A stretch of DNA of 64,000 nucleotides from Moduliflexus sp964602655 (GCA_964602655.1 CAZRSF010000016.1:28269-92268), one strand, 5' to 3'; positions 25,026 to 34,150 are shown, counted from the stretch's first letter. Numbers and translations: made by a program. The notes: a model not told the origin generated them from the sequence alone.

Positions 25026-25898
25026 ATGGCGCGTCATCCGCTTGCTGAAATTTTCGGACTTCCATATAACAATGTGACAGAGCAGGCAAAACGTTATCGA
25101 AACAATAAGCTCTGTCCGTTCAATAATAAAGTGCCGTCATGCACGAAAAACAGCGCGACACATCCGCTTGGCGTGTGCAGCGTCTTCGAAAACAATTCGC
25201 CGATTATTACCTGTCCGATTCGGTTCCGAGAAGATTGGACGATTATCGAAGACGCCGCCAAATTCTTTTTTCCAGACCATCCGAATTTTACCTCACTGTC
25301 CGAAATTCGTTTGAATGACGCGCAAGGCAACACTGCTGGAAACGTAGATTTTGTGCTGGTTTCTCTGGACGAACGCGGGAACATTGTTGATTTCGGCGCA
25401 TTAGAAGTTCAAGGCGTCTATATTTCCGGGAATGTCAGTAAACCATTCGAACGATATATGCAGCAATATCGAATAATGAATGATTTCGAATGGACTGAGT
25501 CAGTCCGCCCCGATTATCTTTCCTCCTCCCGAAAACGATTGGTTCCCCAATTAATCTATAAAGGCCGCATTTTGAAATCCTGGCGGAAAAAAATCGCAGT
25601 CGCGCTCCAAGACCGCTTCTATGCGACATTGCCGGAACTGCCAGTCGTAAAGCCGGAAGATGCCGATATTGCCTGGATGATTTATACGCTGGAAGAACAT
25701 GCGGCAACGGCGACGTATCGTCTCAAATATGTCAAATCTATCTATACCGAATTTCAAATGGCGTTAGACACGATTACAACGCCGTCTGTCGGCGATGTGC
25801 ATGATTTCATCCGTGTCCTTCAGAAGAAATTAGAAGGATGCGAGCAAACTTCTCCTCCTATAAATCTGACATTGATTGATCCGCCTTCGGAGGAATAA
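25026..25898 (+). CDS. NotI-family type II restriction endonuclease
   Basis: A 290-residue protein resembling R.NotI. The N-terminal HPLAEIFGLPYNN, KLCPFNNKVPSCTK and LGVCSVFE segments match, and four cysteines (C30, C39, C51, C63) are placed as in the Fe-Cys4 site of NotI. The nuclease core has Asp108 in GNVDFVLV and Glu127-x-Gln129 in ALEVQGVY, a PD-(D/E)XQ-type site. The start has AAAGGAGCG before the ATG. The gene following it is an adenine-type methylase, which cannot protect the all-GC NotI site, so specificity should differ. The assignment to the family is strong; the recognition site is unknown. Confidence 0.9.
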   Translation: MARHPLAEIFGLPYNNVTEQAKRYRNNKLCPFNNKVPSCTKNSATHPLGVCSVFENNSPIITCPIRFREDWTIIEDAAKFFFPDHPNFTSLSEIRLNDAQGNTAGNVDFVLVSLDERGNIVDFGALEVQGVYISGNVSKPFERYMQQYRIMNDFEWTESVRPDYLSSSRKRLVPQLIYKGRILKSWRKKIAVALQDRFYATLPELPVVKPEDADIAWMIYTLEEHAATATYRLKYVKSIYTEFQMALDTITTPSVGDVHDFIRVLQKKLEGCEQTSPPINLTLIDPPSEE

Positions 25899-25903
25899 GC
25901 TCG

Positions 25904-26800
25904 ATGAATGCGATGAGTTCTGACCTCTTATTTCCAGAACTTGCCGTTCCCGTTCACCAGCGGATCGTCAATGTGGCCTCCGTGCCTCAGCGAAGCCCGT
26001 TTCGCTATCCAGGCGGCAAAACATGGCTTGTGCCGGAGATTCGCTCATGGCTGTCATCTTTGCCTGTTCGACCGAATGAATTTATCGAGCCGTTTGCAGG
26101 CGGCGGAATTATCGGCTTGACGGTCGCCTTCGAGCAACGCGCCGAACATGTCGTTATCGTTGAAAAGGACGAGCGAGTCGGCGCGGTATGGCAGACAGTA
26201 ATCGAGAGCGGAGATGGAGAAGCGTTGGCCGAAAAGATCGAACAATTTCCTTTTTCTGTTGAAAATGTCAAAAATATTCTGAGACAAGAGGATGCGTCAT
26301 TGATTGAAACGGCATTCCGAACAATTGTTCAGAACCGCGTGAATCGCGGCGGAATCATGGCAAAAGGCGCAGGCATGATTAAAAACGGCGAGCATGGCAA
26401 AGGGATTGCCTCGCGTTGGTATCCGCATACGCTTGCGCAACGCATCCGCGCCATTCATCACATCCGCGACCGCATGTCGTTTGTGTGGGGTGACGGATTC
26501 GAGGTCATTCAACAATTTTCGAATCGTTCGGATGTCGTATTTTTCGTTGACCCGCCTTATACGGCAGGACACGGAAAACGCGCAGGTTCTCGCCTTTACA
26601 CATATTCGAATATCAATCATCAGGAATTGTTTGCAATGATGAGCACGGCCAAAGGTAACTTCGTTATGACGTATGACAATACGCCGGATATTCGAGACAT
26701 GGCGGCGCAATACGGTTTCGAAACCAGAACGATTGCGATGAAAAACACGCATCACGCCGAAATGACGGAATTGCTCATCAGTCGAAAACTCTTATGGTAA
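25904..26800 (+). CDS. D12-class (Dam-like) DNA N6-adenine methyltransferase
   Basis: A 298-residue methylase. Motif X is SPFRYPGGKTWLV, motif I is FIEPFAGGGIIGL and motif IV is FVDPPYTAGHG, the order and DPPY catalytic motif of the alpha-class adenine methylases. It transfers methyl from SAM to adenine N6 in a short target. It follows the NotI-like gene by 5 nt with GGAGGAA as ribosome site, and is the likely protector for that endonuclease, although pairing with the BglII-like enzyme downstream is also possible. Confidence 0.92.
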   Translation: MNAMSSDLLFPELAVPVHQRIVNVASVPQRSPFRYPGGKTWLVPEIRSWLSSLPVRPNEFIEPFAGGGIIGLTVAFEQRAEHVVIVEKDERVGAVWQTVIESGDGEALAEKIEQFPFSVENVKNILRQEDASLIETAFRTIVQNRVNRGGIMAKGAGMIKNGEHGKGIASRWYPHTLAQRIRAIHHIRDRMSFVWGDGFEVIQQFSNRSDVVFFVDPPYTAGHGKRAGSRLYTYSNINHQELFAMMSTAKGNFVMTYDNTPDIRDMAAQYGFETRTIAMKNTHHAEMTELLISRKLLW

Positions 26801-26815
26801 AAGGAAGCGTATAAG

Positions 26816-27805
26816 ATGCTTGGTTCATTATTCGATCATCCGGCAGCAATAGAATATCAGTTTTGTCCCGATGCCCGCATTGTCGCGTATCATGGCGATG
26901 TCAACGAGTATATACGGCAGATTCCCGATCACACGGTGAAATTGATTATTACGTCGCCGCCATACAATTTAGGTAAAAATTATGAGACGAAAGTTTCGAT
27001 TGAAGCGTATCTTCACACGCAAGAGCAAGTGATCGCGCAACTCTATCGCATCTTGCAGGATGACGGGAGTCTCTGCTGGCAAGTCGGGAATTTTGTCCAT
27101 GACGGCGAAGTCTTTCCGCTCGATATGTATTATTACCCGCTCTTCAAGCAACATGGTTTTCGCCTTCGTAATAGGATTATCTGGCATTTCGGACATGGGC
27201 TGCATGCGTCGAAACGATTTTCAGGCCGCTATGAAACGCTGCTCTGGTTCACTAAATCCGATACGTATCAATTCAATCTCGATCACGTAAGAGTTCCGTC
27301 GAAATATCCGGGAAAACGGCATTATAAGGGGCCGAATGTCGGTAAGCCGTCAGGCAATCCGAAAGGCAAAAACCCATCGGACTTTTGGGAAATTCTCTTT
27401 CAAGATTGGGAAACTGCGCTCTGGGATATTCCGAATGTCAAATCGAATCATCCTGAAAAAACCGAACATCCGTGCCAATATCCCGTCGAATTAGTCGAGC
27501 GGTGCGTGTTGGCCTTGACCAATGAAGACGATTGGGTGTTCGATCCGTATGCCGGAGTCGGAACGTCGCTCATTGCGGCAATTATGCACAATCGCCGCGC
27601 AATGGGAAGCGAAAAAGAAGAAGAATATGTCAAGATCGCGAAAACGCGGATCGAGCAATATTTCAATGGCACTTTAAAAACCCGACCGATTGGGAAACCT
27701 GTCCATCAGCCGACAGGTAGGGAGAAAGTGGCGCAAATTCCTGAAGAATGGGAACAGAATTATCAAAACAGACTATTGGAAGAACCGGAGAAATATGACG
27801 AATGA
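26816..27805 (+). CDS. TSPPYN-class DNA methyltransferase (probably N4-cytosine)
   Basis: A 329-residue beta-class methylase. Catalytic motif IV LIITSPPYNLGKNY lies near residue 45 and precedes the SAM-binding motif I, here FDPYAGVGTSLIAA near residue 245. TSPPY is typical of N4-cytosine enzymes, though some adenine enzymes share it. Its stop overlaps the start of the BglII-like gene (ATGA), so the two form a coupled pair; known BglII-type methylases modify cytosine N4, consistent with this class. Confidence 0.9.
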   Translation: MLGSLFDHPAAIEYQFCPDARIVAYHGDVNEYIRQIPDHTVKLIITSPPYNLGKNYETKVSIEAYLHTQEQVIAQLYRILQDDGSLCWQVGNFVHDGEVFPLDMYYYPLFKQHGFRLRNRIIWHFGHGLHASKRFSGRYETLLWFTKSDTYQFNLDHVRVPSKYPGKRHYKGPNVGKPSGNPKGKNPSDFWEILFQDWETALWDIPNVKSNHPEKTEHPCQYPVELVERCVLALTNEDDWVFDPYAGVGTSLIAAIMHNRRAMGSEKEEEYVKIAKTRIEQYFNGTLKTRPIGKPVHQPTGREKVAQIPEEWEQNYQNRLLEEPEKYDE

Positions 27806-28371
27806 GAATTGTCGGAGTGTATTCATTCAATCGTGGAAAAGAGGTTATTGAGGCGCATTTTTCTCAAGAATTGGAAGAAATCAAAGATGTTCTTGCCAGA
27901 ATCGATGCGGCAAAATACAAGAATAAAATCAGCAAAGAAAAAACAATGCCCGGAAAGATTCTTTATAAGCCAGGAGAGCTTAATCAAGCATTTCAAAGAG
28001 AATTCGAAGGGCGGGATTGGCATAAGCAAAAAGTCTTTTGCGATTACCCCACCCAATATTATATCCAGAATTTTACGCCCGAGGCTTCTTCACGCGGGGC
28101 ATTTCGAGAAATGGATTTCATCAAAAATCGTTTAGGCGTTGAAGTCCAATTCGGCAAATACGCCTTTATGGTGTATAATGTGTGTGCTAAAATGACGATT
28201 TTTCATAATATGGAGTTAATTGAGGCTGGCGTAGAAATCGTTCCGATTAAAGATTTTGCCGATGAAATGTCCACTGGTGTTTCGTATTTCGAACAGTTTG
28301 TTTGGGATTTGGAACATCGCGGCGTTTCGAATATTGATATTCCAGTCTTGATTCTCGGAATTACAAGTTAA
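27802..28371 (+). CDS. BglII/BstYI-family restriction endonuclease
   Basis: A 189-residue protein like R.BglII and R.BstYI, which cut AGATCT and RGATCY. Visible marks are the helical N-terminus, FQREFEGRDWHKQKVFCDY, the core FREMDFIKNRLGVEVQFGKYAFM with the acidic-x-Gln active site, and the C-terminal GVSYFEQFVWDLEHRG. The ATG overlaps the methylase stop by 4 nt. The gene is complete, with no sign of decay. The recognition site is expected to contain GATC-like sequence, by family inference only. Confidence 0.87.
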   Translation: MRIVGVYSFNRGKEVIEAHFSQELEEIKDVLARIDAAKYKNKISKEKTMPGKILYKPGELNQAFQREFEGRDWHKQKVFCDYPTQYYIQNFTPEASSRGAFREMDFIKNRLGVEVQFGKYAFMVYNVCAKMTIFHNMELIEAGVEIVPIKDFADEMSTGVSYFEQFVWDLEHRGVSNIDIPVLILGITS

Positions 28372-28398
28372 AGATAGTCGAAAAAGGAAATGTTTTTT

Positions 28399-29574
28399 AT
28401 GAAACTTGCAGTCGTCATTCAGCGCTACGGCGCGGAAATTACCGGCGGATCGGAGTCGCATTGTATGGCGATGGTCGGGCGGCTCGCCCGCTTTGCCGAG
28501 GTGGAGGTCATTACGACCTGCGCCAAAGATTACGTGACATGGAAAAATGACTATCCCGCCGGAACGGAGACAATCAACGGCGTCCGCGTTCATCGTTTTC
28601 CGACCGACCGCGAGCGCAAGCCGCGCCAGTTCGACGAATTTTCGCAGCAGCTTTACACGCAGCCGCACACCTATTTCGATGAAGTCGAGTGGATGGTGCG
28701 TCAGGGGCCGTATGCGCCGGGGCTGTTCGAATTCATCCGCGCTCATGCCGACGACTACGACGCCTTTCTGTTTTACACCTACATTTATCCCACGAGCTTT
28801 TTCGGGATGCAATACGTCCCGCACAAGGCGATTTTCGTCTCTACCACGCACAACGAGCCGCCCGTGTATTTCGACATTTTTCGCATGTTGTTTCATCTTC
28901 CGCAGGCGTTCTTGTATCTAACCATAGAAGAAAAGGAATTGGCGCATTCGCTCTTTCACAACGAGCATATTCCGTATGAGGTGCTTGGAACGGGCGTCGA
29001 GACGCGGCAGGACGCGCAGCCTGCTGCATTTCGCGAGAAATTCGGCATTCACGGCGATTTTCTCGTCTATGCCGGACGGATTGACGAAGGCAAGGGCTGC
29101 GGGCAGATGCTCGACTTTTTTACGCGCTACAAAGCAACCCATAGCGTTGATTTGGGTCTGGTGTTGATGGGCAAAGCGGTCATGACGCTGCCGGAGCGGG
29201 CTGATGTGCGGATGCTCGGCTTTGTGTCGGATGAAGATAAAATCAACGGCATGGCGGCAGCAAACGCGCTGCTGATGCCGTCGCAGATGGAAAGCCTTTC
29301 GATTGTGATGCTGGAAGCGTGGAGCGTCGGCACGCCGGTCATGGCGACGGCGCATGGCGCGGTCGTGAAAGGCCACTGCCTGCGCAGCAATGGCGGCCTG
29401 TATTACGGCGATTACGATGAATTCGAAGCCTGCGTTGACCTGCTGCTGGAACGGCGCGACCTTGCCGCCGCGCTCGGCAGAAACGGCAAAGCGTACATCG
29501 AACAGCATTTTCAATGGGACGTGATTGACCGGAAATTGTTGAATATTGTGGAATCGGTTGTCAATAAACGGTAG
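28399..29574 (+). CDS. GT4-family glycosyltransferase
   Basis: A 391-residue GT-B enzyme. The N-terminus LAVVIQRYGAEITGGSESH is the acceptor-side glycine motif, VYAGRIDEGKGCGQML starts the nucleotide-sugar domain, and PSQMESLSIVMLEAWSVGTPV is the EX7E-type donor-binding motif. It probably adds a sugar to a surface polysaccharide or lipid; donor and acceptor are unknown. The second ATG (28399) was chosen because of AAGGA about 10 nt upstream. A palindromic terminator-like repeat closes the gene. Confidence 0.9.
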   Translation: MKLAVVIQRYGAEITGGSESHCMAMVGRLARFAEVEVITTCAKDYVTWKNDYPAGTETINGVRVHRFPTDRERKPRQFDEFSQQLYTQPHTYFDEVEWMVRQGPYAPGLFEFIRAHADDYDAFLFYTYIYPTSFFGMQYVPHKAIFVSTTHNEPPVYFDIFRMLFHLPQAFLYLTIEEKELAHSLFHNEHIPYEVLGTGVETRQDAQPAAFREKFGIHGDFLVYAGRIDEGKGCGQMLDFFTRYKATHSVDLGLVLMGKAVMTLPERADVRMLGFVSDEDKINGMAAANALLMPSQMESLSIVMLEAWSVGTPVMATAHGAVVKGHCLRSNGGLYYGDYDEFEACVDLLLERRDLAAALGRNGKAYIEQHFQWDVIDRKLLNIVESVVNKR

Positions 29575-29580
29575 AGAGTA

Positions 29581-29616
29581 GCTGTCAGACACCTTGAAGG
29601 TGTCTGACAGCTTTTT
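29581..29616. terminator. CTGTCAGACAC palindrome acting as terminator
   Basis: Perfect 15-bp arms (GCTGTCAGACACCTT and complement) with a 1-nt centre, followed by five T residues, 6 nt after the glycosyltransferase stop. It belongs to a repeat family with copies at 38682, 46621, 63450 and 63977. Confidence 0.8.
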
Positions 29617-29660
29617 ACAAAAGAGAAAAATGCCGGGTCGGGGGGATTCGGCCATAAAAA

Positions 29661-31523
29661 ATGAAACAGGGAGACATTGTTCGAGAGCGGTATCGGATCG
29701 ACGACACGTTAGGGCATGGCAGCATGGGCGTGACGTATAAAGCGTTCGACCTCGAAACGCAGCGCCCGGTGGCGATCAAGCAATTGCATCTGTCGCGGAT
29801 GCAGGAATGGAAAACGCTGGAGATGTTCGAGCGGGAAGCCCATATTTTACAACAACTTTCGCATCCGCGCATTCCGAAATATTTGGAATATTGTTCGATT
29901 GATTCCGCAGGCGGCACGCAGTTTTTATTGGTGCAGGAATACGTGGAAGGCAAGACGCTGAAGCAGTTGATCGAGGAGGGCTGGCGCGGCACGGAAGCCG
30001 ATATGCTCGACATTTTCATTGATTTGCTCGATATTCTGGTCTATCTGCATTCGCTGCGTCCGCCGGTCATTCATCGTGACGTGAACCCGAAAAATATCAT
30101 CATTTCGCCGAATCTGCATGTCGCGCCGGCCATGAACGACGTCTATTTGGTGGATTTCGGCGCGGTGCAGGATCGCATCCGCACGACTGTCTTAGCCGGA
30201 ACAACGGTGGTCGGCACGTATGGCTACGTCCCGTTCGAGCAGTTCAGCGGGCAGGCGGTTCCGGCCTCCGATTACTACGCGCTCGGCGCGACACTGCTGT
30301 TTATGCTGACGCATCGCCATCCCTGGGAATTCCAAACCGAAGAGATGAAACCGCAATTCGAGCCATTTTTGAAAAACTCGCCTGGTTTGGCGCAGTTGTT
30401 GAATGGCTTGCTGGAACCGTCGGTCAAGAAGCGTATCGCCTCGCCGGAGCAGATCAAAGACATTTTCGCGCAATATATTCCGTCATCGTGGTGGCATCCG
30501 TCGGACACGAAAAAACCGGATGACACGAAGATCGAAAAAATCGCGAACACGCCGGGACGCCTGAGTTTTCGCATTCCGAATCAAAAAATCGGCATGGCGT
30601 TGAAACATATCGTGCTTCACCTGACGCCGGAATGGCTCTTCGCGCATGAAGAGCTGCTCGGTTTTCACAGCGGCGAACTCTGGCGGATTCCCACGCCTGA
30701 TGTCGAATCGTCCGATCTGACGTGGTATTTCGGCAAACGCAGCGGCGCGAGCGGCCAATCGGTGTTAGGGATCAATCACGCTGGCGAAACGCACGAAATC
30801 GGCGTCCATCTAAGCAAAGCCGAAATTCAATGGCTGTCGCACGAAATCCAGGAATATCTCTGGGACGCGCAAAGCCAGCCGCTGCCGCTGAAATCTGACG
30901 TTGCAAGTGAAGGTCGAGACGGCAAATCGGCGCAAAAGACGCATGAAAAACCACTCGGCAGCCCGATTAAAAAAAGCCTCAAAGGTCACAATCAACTCCG
31001 CTTTCGCATTCCGAAAATGCTGCCACCTGCTGAAGTCTTCGACACAATTCTCACCAGCCTCGTTTGTCTTGCAATTGCCAGCGTCTTGACCGGCCTGTCG
31101 TTTTATCTCATGTATCAACAGCGAGAACAAGGCTGGTTGTCGGCCTCGGCGATGCTCAGCGCGTCGAGCGTCTTCTGGGGGCTTGGTCTCGCATGGCTTG
31201 TCTTGTTGGTGTCGCGCATCTTTGGCTGCACCGCGTTGCATCTCGCGCCGGACTGGATCAAAATCAGCCGCCGGTGGTTCGGATTTATCGGCTTTTCGCG
31301 GCATATTCCGACCGCATCGGTCAGCCAATACGACGTCATCCGCTATTTCCACAAACAGACGCTGCTCCTGGGCATCAATTACGCCCAGAAAACCGTGCCG
31401 GTGGCATCCGGCGTCACGCCCGGCGAAAGCGAATGGCTGATCCGCGAGATCACTGACTACATCGTCCGCTTCGCCAAGCCGATTCCTCAGGCTGCGTTCG
31501 AGGGCGATCTGGAAATGAAATGA
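29661..31523 (+). CDS. Membrane Ser/Thr protein kinase
   Basis: A 620-residue kinase. Glycine loop GHGSMGVTYKA, ATP lysine in VAIKQLHL, catalytic loop HRDVNPKN, DFG in VDFGAVQD, then YVPFEQF as activation-segment anchor. The catalytic-loop Lys of HRDLKPxN is Asn here. After about residue 275 comes an alpha/beta domain of unknown type, then two membrane helices (LTSLVCLAIASVLTGLSFYL and SSVFWGLGLAWLVLLVSRIF) and a C-terminal domain. A paralogue of the same build follows directly, so the two arose by duplication. Start at the ATG giving the kinase N-terminus. Confidence 0.91.
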   Translation: MKQGDIVRERYRIDDTLGHGSMGVTYKAFDLETQRPVAIKQLHLSRMQEWKTLEMFEREAHILQQLSHPRIPKYLEYCSIDSAGGTQFLLVQEYVEGKTLKQLIEEGWRGTEADMLDIFIDLLDILVYLHSLRPPVIHRDVNPKNIIISPNLHVAPAMNDVYLVDFGAVQDRIRTTVLAGTTVVGTYGYVPFEQFSGQAVPASDYYALGATLLFMLTHRHPWEFQTEEMKPQFEPFLKNSPGLAQLLNGLLEPSVKKRIASPEQIKDIFAQYIPSSWWHPSDTKKPDDTKIEKIANTPGRLSFRIPNQKIGMALKHIVLHLTPEWLFAHEELLGFHSGELWRIPTPDVESSDLTWYFGKRSGASGQSVLGINHAGETHEIGVHLSKAEIQWLSHEIQEYLWDAQSQPLPLKSDVASEGRDGKSAQKTHEKPLGSPIKKSLKGHNQLRFRIPKMLPPAEVFDTILTSLVCLAIASVLTGLSFYLMYQQREQGWLSASAMLSASSVFWGLGLAWLVLLVSRIFGCTALHLAPDWIKISRRWFGFIGFSRHIPTASVSQYDVIRYFHKQTLLLGINYAQKTVPVASGVTPGESEWLIREITDYIVRFAKPIPQAAFEGDLEMK

Positions 31524-31539
31524 ATGTTTGGAGGACGTC

Positions 31540-31574
31540 AACCCTGCCAGGATTCTAAACCCTGGCAGGGTTTT
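31540..31574. repeat. CCCTGCCAGGG-type palindrome before second kinase
   Basis: Inverted arms AACCCTGCCAGG and CCTGGCAGGGTT lie 14 nt before the second kinase start, right at its ribosome site (AAGGTGA). Other copies are at 33866 and 62688. Confidence 0.8.
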
Positions 31575-31587
31575 GCAAGGTGACAAC

Positions 31588-33048
31588 ATGGCAGAGATTC
31601 TTCAGGGACGCTATCAACTGGAAGAGATGCTCGGACAGGGCGGCATGGGGATGACGCACAAGGCGACGGATTTGCACACGCTCCAAACGGTCGCGGTCAA
31701 ACAACTCCATCTATCGCATCTGAAAGACTGGAAAATATTGGAATTGTTCGAGCGGGAAGCGAACATTCTCCAACAACTGCATCACCCGCGTCTTCCCGCC
31801 TACCGCGACTATTTTTCGATTGACACCGAGCGCGATACGCAGTTTTGCCTTGTGCAGGATTATATCGAGGGCAAGACGCTGAAGCAGGTCATCGAAGAGG
31901 GCTGGCGCGGCACGGAAAAAGAAATTTTCGATATTTTTCGCCAGCTTGTCGGCATTTTGGCGTATCTGCACGGCCTGCGTCCGCCGGTGATTCATCGCGA
32001 CCTGAATCCGAAGAATATCATCTGCGCTCCGGCCAAAACGTCGGGCGCGTCGCCGTTCGACGTGTATCTCGTGGATTTCGGCGCGGTACAAGATCAGATT
32101 CGAACCAGCGAGTATGGAGGCGGTTCGACCACCATCGGCACATACGGCTATATGCCGCTGGAACAATTCAACGGGCGGGCGGTTCCGGCCTCGGATTACT
32201 ACGCGCTCGGCGCGACGCTCCTCTTTATGCTGTCCCATCGCCATCCCGGCGAATTCGAGATCACCGACTTGAAAATAGACTTCCGCAGCGTCCTGAATGT
32301 CTCGCCGACGATGTCGCTCCTGTTAAACGGCCTGTTAGAACCATCGGCGGAAAAACGTCTCGATTCGCCGCAAGAGATCAAAGCGTTGCTCGCACAAAAA
32401 TCAGTGCCGCAGCCACAGCCCTCGATAGCGAATCCGCCGCCCAAGAAGCCGAAGACTCTTCTGGATGCTCTCGAAGCGTTTGCGCAGGCTGGCGAGCGGA
32501 TCGCCGCGCAACAAACCCCTGCGCCGCCGACCTCTGAGCCGCCGTTGCCGTATAATTGCACGATTCAAAAAATCGAACACGACGCGCAGCACATTGATTT
32601 CATCATTCCCGGACGCTTTCATCACGATGTGATTACGATGGTCGGAGTTTCGCTGTTTTTGTTCGCGTTCATGAGCATAATAACAATTGCGGCGTTCGAA
32701 AGCGGCAAATACCTCGTGTTGCTGATTACCGTGTCGTTCTGGATTATCGGCGTTTTCATCGCGAAGTCGAATTTTTTCAATGCGTTCGGCTCGACAGCCA
32801 TCAGCATCACGCCGGAGAACGTCGAAATCACATTCTCATGGTGGATGTTCAAGAATACGCACCGCCTGCCGACCCGCTCGATTCATACGATCGATCAAAC
32901 CGTCTGGCACACGCAAAATAATAAAGCCGTCACGGGCATCAACCTGCATGGCGAAACCCGAACGCTCAAACTTGGTTCGCATCTGACGCCGCCCGAACGG
33001 GAATGGCTGCTCTATGAGCTTCAGTCGTTTATAAAACAGGTGAAGTAA
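31588..33048 (+). CDS. Membrane Ser/Thr protein kinase (paralogue)
   Basis: A 486-residue kinase closely related to the preceding one: GQGGMGMTHKA, VAVKQLHLSHL, HRDLNPKN, VDFGAVQD, YMPLEQF. Again Asn replaces the catalytic-loop Lys. A Pro-rich stretch follows the kinase domain, then two membrane helices (MVGVSLFLFAFMSIITIAAF and LVLLITVSFWIIGVFIA) and a short cytoplasmic domain resembling that of the first kinase. The ATG at 31588 has AAGGTGA upstream; an earlier TTG frame would run through the palindrome and is rejected. Confidence 0.91.
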   Translation: MAEILQGRYQLEEMLGQGGMGMTHKATDLHTLQTVAVKQLHLSHLKDWKILELFEREANILQQLHHPRLPAYRDYFSIDTERDTQFCLVQDYIEGKTLKQVIEEGWRGTEKEIFDIFRQLVGILAYLHGLRPPVIHRDLNPKNIICAPAKTSGASPFDVYLVDFGAVQDQIRTSEYGGGSTTIGTYGYMPLEQFNGRAVPASDYYALGATLLFMLSHRHPGEFEITDLKIDFRSVLNVSPTMSLLLNGLLEPSAEKRLDSPQEIKALLAQKSVPQPQPSIANPPPKKPKTLLDALEAFAQAGERIAAQQTPAPPTSEPPLPYNCTIQKIEHDAQHIDFIIPGRFHHDVITMVGVSLFLFAFMSIITIAAFESGKYLVLLITVSFWIIGVFIAKSNFFNAFGSTAISITPENVEITFSWWMFKNTHRLPTRSIHTIDQTVWHTQNNKAVTGINLHGETRTLKLGSHLTPPEREWLLYELQSFIKQVK

Positions 33049-33091
33049 ATCTCGCCGCAGAGACAAGAAGCGTTCGCGTGCCGAATCGGCG

Positions 33092-33850
33092 TTATTCGAC
33101 GTCGCCGAGCGCGGCGGCGAACTGCGGCGGCGCGATGATCGGAATGTCATGCTGACGCGCCACGTCGCGCTGTTCGTCCGAAACATAGCCCCAATCCGCG
33201 AGATAGACGCGAACGCCGCGCTGTTTCGCAGTCACTAAAAAATCCACCTGATCTTCGAAGTACATCGTCTCTTCCGGCTTCGCATCGTATTCCTTCAACA
33301 ATTCCAGCAGCCGTTCCGATTTTCCGGCAGCTTTGATGTAGCAAATCTGCTCCGGCGGAAACGCGACCTGCTGATAGCTGAAAATTTCCAGCACGTCCTC
33401 CCGTCGTTTCGTGGTCAGGATATGGATGCGCTCGAATGTCTGTCTCGCTCTCAGCAGCGCGGCAAAATCGGCGTACAACGGATTCAGGCCGAGCCAGACC
33501 GTGTGTTCATTGCGGATCAGAAAATCGCGTTCGGCGTAAAACATCGCGACGTACTCGGCCAATTTGTCGCGCATTCCGTCGCGAAACGCATCGAATTCGC
33601 GTTGCGAGGCAATCGGAATCTGCTGCGTAATCGAAAGAAAAATCGGGATGAAATCTTCCGCGCCTTTCAAAAACGGGCGCAAGCGGCGAAACGTCTGCCG
33701 CGTCTCCGGCGCAATCGTCCGAAGGTCGAGAATGCGCTGAAATGAGGCGTCTTGCAGGCGATAATAGGCGTTATACGTCACCAATAAACACTCTTCGACG
33801 CTGTCGCAGACGACGCCGTCGAAATCGGTAATCAACAATTTTTTTGACAT
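33092..33850 (-). CDS. HAD-superfamily hydrolase
   Basis: A 252-residue haloacid-dehalogenase-like phosphatase. Motif I is ITDFDGVVCDS at the N-terminus (nucleophile Asp), motif II is the Thr in HILTTKR, and motif III/IV is YFEDQVDFL near residue 195. The cap is helical. Its substrate is unknown; similar small HAD proteins act on phosphoglycolate or nucleotides. It is convergent with the second kinase and divergent from the citrate-synthase-like gene. Confidence 0.87.
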   Translation of the reverse strand: MSKKLLITDFDGVVCDSVEECLLVTYNAYYRLQDASFQRILDLRTIAPETRQTFRRLRPFLKGAEDFIPIFLSITQQIPIASQREFDAFRDGMRDKLAEYVAMFYAERDFLIRNEHTVWLGLNPLYADFAALLRARQTFERIHILTTKRREDVLEIFSYQQVAFPPEQICYIKAAGKSERLLELLKEYDAKPEETMYFEDQVDFLVTAKQRGVRVYLADWGYVSDEQRDVARQHDIPIIAPPQFAAALGDVE

Positions 33851-33865
33851 GAGATGTCCTCTCGA

Positions 33866-33896
33866 GCCCTGCCAGGGTTCTAAACCCTGGCAGGGA
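33866..33896. repeat. CCCTGCCAGGG-type palindrome
   Basis: Perfect arms GCCCTGCCAGGGTT/AACCCTGGCAGGG around CTA lie in the divergent region upstream of the HAD gene. Confidence 0.85.
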
Positions 33897-34150
33897 TAGG
33901 TTTCAGGTTGGCATCATACAGAAAATACGATACGCCGTTATCGCCGCCGCCGCCGCATCCGTCAATAAAAATTCGTGGCGATCTCTTGACTTTTGCAAGG
34001 ATTTGCCGAATATGAATTGAAAATAAATTTTATGGGAACGCGGTTTTTTTTATTTGACAGGAGAAAATCATTTCTCGACCGTATGTTTCGAACAACGAAC
34101 GCATCATCATGAAGTTTTCTCGTGAATTTTTCAGATGGAGGATGGACAAC

